Below are positions 56,501-64,000 of a stretch of 64,000 bases of DNA, in pieces. The position numbers were made by a program, and so were the translations under genes. Position 1 is the first letter of the stretch. The number at the start of each line of letters is the position of its first letter. The notes under the pieces are model-generated. The model ran no database searches. It had not been told where the DNA came from and was given only the letters and a program-made list of their open reading frames with translations. The DNA is from Syngnathus acus (Eukaryota > Chordata > Actinopteri > Syngnathiformes > Syngnathidae): assembly GCF_901709675.1 (NCBI RefSeq), contig NC_051107.1, positions 618,501 through 682,500 of the forward strand. The letters are read 5' to 3'.

Positions 56501-58922
56501 AGCCATAGTTTCTTTCCGAGAGGCATTATGAATGTCAACCCAAATGAATGTATGAACGACTGTCAACCCAAATGAATGTATGAACGTCTAATAGTATAGT
56601 TTTCACAACAAACTGATGATTAACTAGTTTTGAAATCCGAGACGAGTAAAAACTGTTCAGTTTTTTTAAAAATATGAACAGTAATAAAACTTGCTGGGAA
56701 CATCTCTATTAGTGAAGACAATTTGTAATTTTAGTTTTGTCACAGTCGATGCAGAATTTGTCTTGGCGGGTCAAATATAATTAATTACAATGTGGGCCAG
56801 GTTTGGTCCGCAGGGCTGAGTGACACCACTGTCCTAAAATCTGTTAGAAAAACAACCAGGTTTGTACTTATGTTTCTATTTTTGGTGATCTTGCAAAACA
56901 GGAGAACACCTACATGTGGAGAACATCTCTGTACCTCGCTGCCTCAGCCAGCGCCGAGTTCTTCGCTGACATCGCTCTGGCTCCTATGGAGGCTGTCAAA
57001 GTGCGCATCCAGACCCAGCCGGGTTACGCCAACACCCTCCGGGAGTGCGTTCCCAAGATGTACGCCGAGGAGGGTCTCTGGGCGTAAGTGAGCCAACTGC
57101 TTTTTGACCATTTGACCACACGTTCCTTAGATCCACCTCTGGGGGGTACTCTGCTCTCAGCGGATGCCCTCAGCAGCTTTCTGGCTGTACAGTTGGAGGT
57201 GCTTGAGTCATTGGCGTGTGAGAGCAGTCTACCTGTTTCCCGGCTCACCTGCACCACTGGCAGCCCTGTTCTGTAAAAACAGGAAATCAACCAGTGTTGC
57301 TAGCCAGGGGAATGGACATTTGGACTTGCTTGCATTGAAACAAAATTACTGTGGAGTCTCACGTCTTGCTCAAATCTCCAACCTTGTAGTTTCTACAAGG
57401 GGGTGGTACCGTTGTGGATGAGGCAGATTCCGTACACCATGATGAAATTTGCCTGCTTTGAGCGCACCGTGGAACTGCTCTACAAGCACGTCGTCCCCAA
57501 GCCCCGCAGCGAGTGCAGCAAATCCGAGCAGCTGGTGGTCACTTTTGTGGCCGGTTACATCGGTAAGTACAGCGTGGGATGGCATCGTAGGGCTTGAAAT
57601 AAAGTATTTTGAGTTGAAATAGATTTAAGAAAATAAAATATTATGCCTCACTGTGGCACATATTGGTTTATTAATTAGGAATGGTCTTGGTCTGGTACCG
57701 GTACTCGCAATGTTGGGCTGATACCAGTAACGAGCACTCGATTGTGGCCACTTTTTACAATCAGGACCTCAGAAATAGAAGAATAGAAAATTAAAATTCA
57801 TGCAATTTTAAGGAAAAGTGCGATTCTTGGATACATAGGTCGTTCTTTAAAATTTATGAACTCGTGGTGTCAGTGCTTGCTCATCATTGCTACTCAAGAG
57901 CTGAGTACTCAAACTAGCATCGGACAGAAAAGACATCGCATTGAAAATCCCTGCTATTAATTTTACATTTGTTGGTAAATTAATGGTAAAGTACGCCAAA
58001 GCAATTAGGTCGACAAATTCTCTTCATTGGCTCAATATTCTGCTGGCCATGTTTGGTTTAACGGACATCAAGTTTGATGTTTTATTGCTGTGATTAAGGC
58101 TGACAGTAACCGGGCATTACCTCGAATAATGACATTTGAACAAATAATAAAATGATTGACTCTTTGCTACTGTCCAGCCAATGACAAATATGATTTATGT
58201 CAAGAATAGAGGGTGGGTTTTTAAAAAAAATAAATAAAAAATCTTTTTTCGAATCCAGTTGTAGTAATTAAAGTGATTTCTATCTCTCTGTGTACAGCTG
58301 GTGTGTTTTGCGCCATCGTGTCCCACCCTGCTGATTCTGTGGTGTCTGTGCTGAACAAGGAGAAGGGAAGCACTGCTGTCCAGGTCCTCAAGAAGCTTGG
58401 TCCCAAAGGTGGGTTTCAAGGATTTAAACAGGGTTTGAGCTACAGTACACGCTCCTTAGATCCACCTCTAGAGGGCTCTGTGCTCTTGAGCTAAGCCTCT
58501 CTGCAGCTTTGCGGCTGTACAATTGGAGGTGCTTGAGTCATTGGCGTGTTAGAGCAGTCTACCTGTTCCCCGGCTTACCTGCACCCCTGGCAACCCTGTC
58601 CTCAATAAGGCAGGGCATCTCCCAGTGTTGCTAGCTTGGTGGACGGACAACTATTAAGTGTATTTGTCAAAGACCTTCATAGAAGTTGTGTAGAATATAA
58701 CTGATTGACAGAAATTTGTCACCAGAATATTTGTGTATTTTGCTGTGCTTTTCATTTTGTGCAGGTGTGTGGAAGGGTTTGGTTGCCCGTATCATCATGA
58801 TCGGTACTTTGACAGCGCTGCAGTGGTTCATCTACGATTCAGTCAAGGTCTACTTCCGTCTGCCCCGACCCCCTCCCCCTGAGATGCCCGAGTCCCTCAA
58901 GAAGAAGCTCGGCATAGAGTAA
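53518..58922 (+). CDS. SLC25A3: Mitochondrial phosphate carrier, exon-3A or exon-3B isoforms
   Basis: Inner mitochondrial membrane carrier that brings phosphate (and copper) into the matrix for ATP synthesis. Coding exons: 53518-53653; then either 54390-54514 (3A) or 55878-56002 (3B); then 56262-56441, 56902-57083, 57390-57562, 58298-58408, 58765-58922. With one exon 3 the sum is 355 codons, 354 residues (human 362). The N-terminal presequence [18 protein letters not shown]... is Arg/Ala-rich, as expected for a cleaved targeting peptide. The three carrier repeats each show their signature: PLDLVKCR (exon 3), PMEAVKVR (56902 exon), [10 protein letters not shown] (58298 exon). The end is the typical [20 protein letters not shown] non-coding first exon ends at 53091 (CAA|GTAAGT) and joins an acceptor at 53486. 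A polyadenylation signal AATAAA lies at 59088-59093. Two introns carry H/ACA snoRNA genes. Confidence 0.97.
54339..54363 (+). repeat. Poly-C tract (25 C) upstream of SLC25A3 exon 3A
   Basis: An uninterrupted run of C ends 26 bases before exon 3A. A second run of 10 C begins seven bases after the exon at 54522. Such tracts can bind PCBP/hnRNP K-type proteins; that role is inference. Confidence 0.8.
54390..54514 (+). CDS. SLC25A3: SLC25A3 alternative exon 3A
   Basis: The 125-nt exon, phase 1 in and phase 0 out, encodes [20 protein letters not shown] and onward through [10 protein letters not shown]. It is the first of two homologous copies of the exon that carries the first carrier signature. 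By order it matches mammalian exon 3A, the heart and skeletal muscle form. The donor is weak (CAG|GTCTGT). Poly-C tracts lie on both sides (54339-54363 and 54522-54531). Confidence 0.93.
55878..56002 (+). CDS. SLC25A3: SLC25A3 alternative exon 3B
   Basis: This is the second 125-nt copy of exon 3, with the same phases as 3A. It encodes [20 protein letters not shown] and onward through [10 protein letters not shown]. By order it matches mammalian exon 3B, the widely expressed form. Including both copies would add a 125-nt piece and break the frame, so a functional mRNA must use one or the other. The donor (CAG|GTTTGT) is also weak. Confidence 0.93.
56462..56831. mobile_element. hAT-like MITE (CAGGGGTGTCAAA family), SLC25A3 intron
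   Basis: CAGGGGTGTCAAACTAACTT, a small internal duplication of GTCAACCCAAATGAATGTAT, and an end with GAGTGACACCACTG. Flanks TCATAAAG / TCCTAAAA match at 6 of 8. Confidence 0.75.
57117..57321 (+). ncRNA. SNORA53: H/ACA box snoRNA, SNORA53-like, copy 1
   Basis: It lies in the SLC25A3 intron between the coding exons ending at 57083 and starting at 57390. It closely resembles a second block in a later intron of the same gene (58447-58652). It is about 205 nt long, with an H-box-like AGAGCA at 57221-57226 near the middle and ACA at 57316-57318 three bases before the predicted 3' end. The spacing fits two hairpins. Human SNORA53 is hosted by an SLC25A3 intron, so position and architecture agree. 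The exact 5' end and the pseudouridylation target were not determined. Confidence 0.75.
57679..57930. repeat. Dispersed repeat, same family as 5185-5380, in an SLC25A3 intron
   Basis: GGTACCGGTACTCGCAATGT, GGCTGATACCAGTAACGAGC and the ATGCAATTTTAAGGAAAAGT block match the copy at 5185. It lies between the coding exons ending at 57562 and starting at 58298. Confidence 0.6.
58447..58652 (+). ncRNA. SNORA53: H/ACA box snoRNA, SNORA53-like, copy 2
   Basis: It lies in the SLC25A3 intron between 58408 and 58765. It shares long blocks with copy 1, including TTGGAGGTGCTTGAGTCATT, the H-box region GTTAGAGCAGTCTACCTGTT and CCAGTGTTGCTAGC. The H-box-like AGAGCA is at 58551-58556 and ACA at 58647-58649, followed by three bases. 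Differences are scattered through the loops rather than at the boxes, which suggests that both copies are maintained. Confidence 0.75.
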
Positions 58923-59087
58923 TAGCACCACGGCCACTTCCATTATGAGATGGCAATCAACAGATGACAACTAATTTCTCAACTTGCAGTCGGTGTGCAC
59001 AGCAGTTTTATATATTTATGCCCTCAGTCCAGCTGTTTCAATGAATGGGGCTTAACTATCCTGTATATTTAACATACAAAATTATGT

Positions 59088-59093
59088 AATAAA
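59088..59093 (+). terminator. SLC25A3: SLC25A3 polyadenylation signal
   Basis: AATAAA about 165 bp after the stop codon, followed by TGTTGTCG, which is GT-rich. Confidence 0.7.
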
Positions 59094-59178
59094 AAGAACC
59101 TGTTGTCGTCGATCTTTGGTCACCAAAAAAAATGGGAAAAGAATATTTCTTTGCTGTGCAGCACTTGTCATTTTATTT

Positions 59179-59372
59179 CGCTCCTGTGATTTGAGAATGG
59201 AAATTAAACGCACTTCCTGGGGAATGTTCAACTTTTTTTTTTCCCATTCAAATTTGCAACAAAACAGAATTTTAGTTTGCGCCTGTGATTTGAGAATGGA
59301 AATTAAAAACACTTCCTGGGGATGTTCAATTTTTTTTTTCATACAAAATTGCAACAAATCTGAATTTGCTTA
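59179..59372. repeat. Two-copy tandem repeat of about 100 bp
   Basis: CCTGTGATTTGAGAATGGAA with ACTTCCTGGGG and a T-run occurs twice, just after the SLC25A3 3' end. Confidence 0.85.
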
Positions 59373-59696
59373 TTTATATTTGCAAACTTAAACATTTAAG
59401 CTCATACCAAACCAGCCAGGATAATGTGCCTGAGTTTTGGGCTTTGTTGAGCATATTTTCAGTAGAGTTAAATCAAATACATTATCATACTTGGTGATCT
59501 ACTAATGATATACGTCATAGCTTTGTACATATCAATGCAATTTAATTACATTATAAGATAAGCTTAATGATGGAGCTCTGACTAAATCATCAAATCCGTA
59601 ATATTTACTCACAAAGGCGATAATGGACATGCAGATATGAAAATCAATTAGCACAGTCCTAAAAAGCAAGGAGTAACAAGAACACTGGGAATAAAC

Positions 59697-60525
59697 TACC
59701 GTAATTTTCCATGTAAAATATGCCCACGTGCATAATACGCACCCTAAAAATGGCATGTCGATGCTGAAAAAAAGCCGGTACCCATGTATAATACGCACCC
59801 AAATTTTGACTTTAAGTCCGTAAACGTAAAATTATTTCAGAAAAAAGATCATCTTCGGGAACAACCGGATGTTATTCTGCCGGTCAGTATCACTGCGCAT
59901 GCGCTAGCAAACTTGATAGCGAAGAAATGTTTTGGATTTGTGTAGGGTACATTGTGACAGCAAACGAGCAGGTGATCGAGCAAGCGTCTGATACGAGAGC
60001 ATTGTGTTCGTAGGGAGCGTGTTTGAAGTGAACAGCAGAGAAGAAAGGAACAAGGCAAAGTGTTGTGAAATAAAATATTACCTGTAATACGCGTTTTGTT
60101 ATTTGCTGATTGAAACTGCTAATTAAACTGTGAATTGAAACTAATAGAGAACTGAACTCTCGCTCTTTATATAGCTGACGTGTCTTGCGCATCCGTTCTG
60201 CGCATACTGTCATGGCGGCCTCCGTATGATATCCGGTCTGCGATGGAGATTAAAAAACAAACAATATTTGACAATAACACACCAAGGATTGCACCATCGC
60301 ATCAAACGATGTGTCGTCAATTATGAATTTTACTGACTAAGTGTGTTGGGCAGGATGGCTGAATGCGATGCGCGATTGACAACAAACAAGAAGAAAGGTG
60401 ATTTCAAGTTTTATTTCGAGGGAGATTTTCTTCAAAAATCGTTGTACCCATGCATAATGCGCACCCCAGATTTTGGGACAATAAATTAGTTAAATTTTGC
60501 GCATTATGCATGGGAAATCACGGTA
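59697..60525. mobile_element. TA-flanked element, CATAATACGCACCC family
   Basis: Left end TACCGTAATTTTCCATGTAA with two ATAATACGCACCC motifs; right end GCGCATTATGCATGGGAAAT then CACGGTA, with ATAATGCGCACCC. 829 bp. The internal part has no convincing coding region. Confidence 0.85.
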
Positions 60526-61681
60526 ATCACAAAAGTCAACATAACATGCCTCTTCCATTTTCTGTATGGGCATGTGATGTCAAAATGGCCGCCCCCGAAA
60601 ATAGATCTAAACGGATGGATTTTTCTGCCTAATTCCTACTGCTTAAACAATATAAACCAGATAACATGTTTAGACAAGTGGATGCGCATAGAACAGAATA
60701 GAATTGTTCATGTTCCCCTTAAAAGTACAGTAATTTTAATTATTTGGGAATGCTATGTCAAACATGCTTCTCTCCACGACTTGTTCTGCTTCCCGTACAG
60801 CTGACCAGTGGGTAGCGCTGTATGGAATGACATGCTAGCCTTTCTGTGTGCCACTTTTACATAAAAATGCCTGCGTAGTGCGTATACAGTCAGAAATATC
60901 AATATTGTGATATTTCCTGAAATATCAACCACCCCTGGGCCTCATTTACCACAACGCGTGAAGCCTAATGTGTGACATGTGGAAAGATGTCTGTGCAACA
61001 TCGGCATCTGCATCATCTAATGGTAAGCATGCCTGGCCTGGGTCATAGCAACACATACACGACCATTATTAGAATCCATTTGGTCGCTCATAAAGTAGGC
61101 AGTTTGTATGCTGCAAACCTTGTTGCTGGCTGTTGCAGGGAAGAAGATGCGCCTAACTGGGCCTGCTCCCGAGGAGAGGTCACAGGAAATGGAGGCCATT
61201 TGTGTGGGATCGCGGTGTTACCGCTATGTCGTTCAAGTAAATATCAAAGCTGTAAAATGATTTCCACGTAGTGTTTTTAGTTGAAAATTGTGATAACACA
61301 AAACTACACAGGTAAGGCCGATTTATAGCTAGGTGGTACATCAAGGATTGTTTGGTGGCAGTCTTGGCTAGATGTTCACACAATTCTGATTGAATATCTT
61401 AATATTCAATTTTTATTATTTTTGTAATGTATTTTATGTTAATGTACACATACTTCTTTTTTTGTCTTTTTACAGAACACTGACTCAAAAAGATGAAATT
61501 GCTTTTTTTTGCCCTTCAAAACGGTTTTGTCAGAATGCAGCTAACAAATTTGAACATTTAATAAATATCCAATGCTAAAAAAAAGAAAAGGAAATAAGTC
61601 TGTAGTTAAAAAACAACAACCATCAAGTATTAACTGAGTGCTTACGTATTTTTACACTATGAGAGTTAAAAAGATGCTAAT
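60526..61681. other. No feature recognised
   Basis: Intergenic; the 99-codon ORF at 60972-61271 has no recognisable domain. Confidence 0.5.
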
Positions 61682-61779
61682 TACCGTATTTATTCTAATT
61701 ATCGCCCATATTCTAATAATCGCCCAGTGTGTGTTAGCGATGACATAAATAAAAAACATTGATACCTCTAATTATCGCC

Positions 61780-62069
61780 CAGAGGCGTAGCCAGGAATTT
61801 TTCCAGTAGGGGCGCACGCCCACAGGAAAAAAAATCGAACATCACCCACGCCGTTCGCTGATCGCTAAAACAACATCCGGGCCGGGAGGCAAACGGTGAA
61901 TGGATAACATCGCGCACATAGAATAGCGCAAGCACATTCGCGCAAGACCGAAAGAAAAAAACGGCATGAAAATGAAGAATCGAAAAAGCTCTAGATTTTT
62001 TTCAACCGGGGCGCAGGGAGTCCTAACCGGGGCGCCGCCCCGGCTCGCCCCGGCTTGGCTACGCCTCTG
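61780..62069. mobile_element. hAT-type MITE with perfect 8-bp target duplication (copy 2)
   Basis: Same element as 20707-20998. The direct repeat TTATCGCC is at 61772-61779 and 62070-62077. It is inserted in a subterminal repeat of the TA-flanked element 61682-62540, so it is the younger of the two. Confidence 0.92.
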
Positions 62070-62093
62070 TTATCGCCCATGCTGCTAAAATTG

Positions 62094-62345
62094 CTGCGAT
62101 TGGCCATTGCGCGCGGCCGTTCCGATCGGCCATTGCGCGCGGCCGTGCCAATCGGCCATTGCGCGCGGCCCTGCCAATCGGCCATTGCGCGCAGTCGTTG
62201 TGAGCGGCAACTCCGATCGGCCATTGCAGTTTCAACCGAGAGGAAGTGTGCGGCTTTGGAGCGGCCGTTGCGCGCGGCCGTTGCGATCGGCCATTGCGAG
62301 TGGCCGTTCCGATCGGCCATTGAGCGCAGTCGTTGCGCGTTTGAA
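62094..62345. repeat. GC-rich minisatellite, CGATCGGCCATTGCGCGCGG unit
   Basis: About eight degenerate copies of GATCGGCCATTGCGCGCGGC, spaced about 26-28 bp where regular. It produces Arg/Ala-rich spurious ORFs on both strands. Confidence 0.9.
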
Positions 62346-62732
62346 GTATGCTGCGTTCCTTAAGAACACTAGTGAGATGCAGGAATTGCATACTACATAC
62401 GGAAAATATACATATTATCGCCCATTTCAGTGCCCCTTGGCGGTCGGACAAAAAGTGTTCTCTATTAATCGCCCACCCCCCTGTTGGACATAAACCTTCT
62501 CTAATTATCGCCCTGGGCGATAATTAGAATAAATACGGTACTCGTATCATAAAGGTAAAAAAACATATTCCCAATTTTATGAAGGTAGACTGACCCTGGA
62601 ACAGATTTGTTTTCTATAGGAATATATGTATATTTAAAATCAGTTTATACTTAAATTGCAATTATGTCAGAATCTGCTTGATTCTCGGGTCAATGCTTGA
62701 TTTAGTTGTCTTCTAATTTAATGACTCTAAAG

Positions 62733-63050
62733 CAGGGGTGTCAAACTCATTTTTTCCGCGGGCCGCATTGTAGTCATAGTTTCTTTCGGAGGGCCATTTT
62801 GACTGTCAACCCAAATAAATGTATGAGCACCTTATATACAGTAGAAGCTACAAAACAAACTGACAAATAACTCGTTTTCAAATCAGACGAATAAAAACTG
62901 GTCAAATATTTAGAAAAAAGATATTAAAAGTGAAGACAATTTGCAATTCTAGTAATGACACGAATTTGATGCACAATTTGTCTTCGCGGGCCACATAAAA
63001 TGATGTGGCGGGCCGTATCTGGCCCCCGGGCCTTGAGTTTGACACCTGTA
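62733..63050. mobile_element. hAT-like MITE (CAGGGGTGTCAAA family) with perfect 8-bp target duplication
   Basis: CAGGGGTGTCAAACTCATTT to CTTGAGTTTGACACCTGTA. The direct repeat CTCTAAAG is at 62725-62732 and 63051-63058, which assigns this family to the hAT type. Confidence 0.9.
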
Positions 63051-63454
63051 CTCTAAAGCGATTCTGAATTAAAATCAAAGTTTAAGGGGAAAATTGTGAA
63101 TGGAAACTGTACTTTTGCACTGTGAACGCTCAAATTACTTCTGCTTTTAAATATCCTATTGACCCCATGACACAGACTGTACATGCTTAAAAGCCTGGGT
63201 GACAAACAAAAGAGTTACCAAGAACAAAGGCGTCATCGTTGGGACGTGCATTCATGCGTTCATTGATTTTAAAGCCTTGTGCCATGAGGCTTTCGAGCGT
63301 ACTGGTATTGCTCTCGGTCACATGAACACGGGGCCTTTTTAGGTGTGTGTGTGTTCATGCGTGCGTGTGTGTGATTGGAGGTTGTTTTTCCGCTGGAAAA
63401 GTATGCTAGGATACGGAGAGTTGAGTCACCACAAAGACAAGCTTCTGGTTTAGT

Positions 63455-64000
63455 TTGGTTTGGTTTAGTTTGAGTTTTAGACTGAAGCTAATGCTAACCT
63501 TGTGTGCTCTTTTAGCATAATTTTAAGGTGCCACGTCAGTACAAAAGAGAATATTAATTTAATTTGTATTAATATTATTATATCTTTTTGTTGTTTGTTT
63601 ACATCCGGCTTTTAGCATAGATTATGATTAATAAACAAACCCCAAACAGCTTTTCTTATACTATTTATTTACATTTAAAGATAATTTATTGATGTCAAAT
63701 CAGATTTTCCATGTTGTCTTTGTCTTTTGAAATAATTCTGTTGAACCACAATTTAAAAACCGTGCTTGATTTTCTTTAGTTAATTTTAATTTAAAAAACA
63801 TTTAGTTTCGTTTGGTTTAGTTTGGATTTTAGACTGAAGCTAACGCTAACCTTGTGTGCTCTTTTAGCATAATTTCAAGGTGAAAAGTAAATATTTTCAT
63901 TTTTATTAATATACCTTTTTCCTCACGTTTGTTCTGTCTTTTGTTTTTGAAACAGACAATATAAAGTTTGGACTTGAAGTTGTTTACATCCGGCTTTTAG
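63455..64000. repeat. Large direct repeat running off the window end
   Basis: TTTTAGACTGAAGCTAATGC...CTCTTTTAGCATAATTT at 63475-63540 recurs at 63827-63890. GTTTACATCCGGCTTTTAG at 63597 recurs at 63982-64000. The unit is about 350-385 bp; the array may continue outside. Confidence 0.8.

Larger units (their letters stand above)
61682..62540. mobile_element. TA-flanked element, TAATTATCGCCC family, with nested MITE and GC-rich minisatellite
   Basis: Inverted ends TACCGTATTTATTCTAATTA and TAATTAGAATAAATACGGTA. ATCGCCC subterminal repeats occur at both sides (for example TTCTAATAATCGCCCAG, TCTATTAATCGCCCACC). It contains the hAT MITE 61780-62069 and a tandem GC-rich array 62094-62345. Confidence 0.9.

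Noticed and set aside
62055-62493. Arg/Ala-rich ORFs on both strands
   Set aside because: Produced by the GC-rich minisatellite and the hAT MITE.

Overview
The window is nuclear DNA of a ray-finned fish, most likely a percomorph teleost. The evidence is compact intron-split vertebrate genes, tRNA-derived SINEs, L2 and Rex-type LINE fragments, and many short hAT-like and TA-flanked non-autonomous DNA transposons. A syngnathid (pipefish or seahorse) would fit the SINE type, but that is a weak inference.

Layout. From 1 to about 21.1 kb I find no convincing host gene. This stretch is built of transposon debris: TA-flanked elements, an inverted SINE pair, an L2 LINE nested inside a SINE, hAT-like MITEs, tandem repeats and microsatellites. 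From 21.1 to 31.7 kb the minus strand carries a complete 14-exon RECQL helicase gene. A 205-codon open exon lies downstream of its stop and could be an alternative last exon. GOLT1B (+, 32.4-37.7 kb, 5 exons) is divergent from RECQL and shares a short upstream region with it. TMPO (+, 40.4-50.8 kb, 8 exons) encodes a LAP2-beta-like inner nuclear membrane protein. SLC25A3 (+, about 53.1-59.1 kb) encodes the mitochondrial phosphate/copper carrier. It keeps the vertebrate pair of mutually exclusive exons 3A and 3B, and it has two introns each carrying a SNORA53-like H/ACA snoRNA. From 59.1 kb to the end there are again only transposons and tandem repeats.

Gene order. RECQL-GOLT1B (divergent) and TMPO-SLC25A3 (tandem) are each neighbour pairs on human chromosome 12, but on different arms; here they are adjacent. 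The four genes do not form one pathway: DNA repair, Golgi transport, nuclear lamina and mitochondrial transport.

All exon joins were read by eye from splice signals, reading phase and family similarity. For RECQL, GOLT1B, TMPO and SLC25A3 every exon sum is a multiple of three and gives 642, 138, 472 and 354 residues. The most interesting signals are the possible RECQL alternative terminal exon, the duplicated intronic snoRNA, poly-C tracts on both sides of SLC25A3 exon 3A, a small retroposed hairpin with a hammerhead-ribozyme-like core, and a set of different transposon families that share one terminal plan (TACCGTA end plus paired subterminal repeats).
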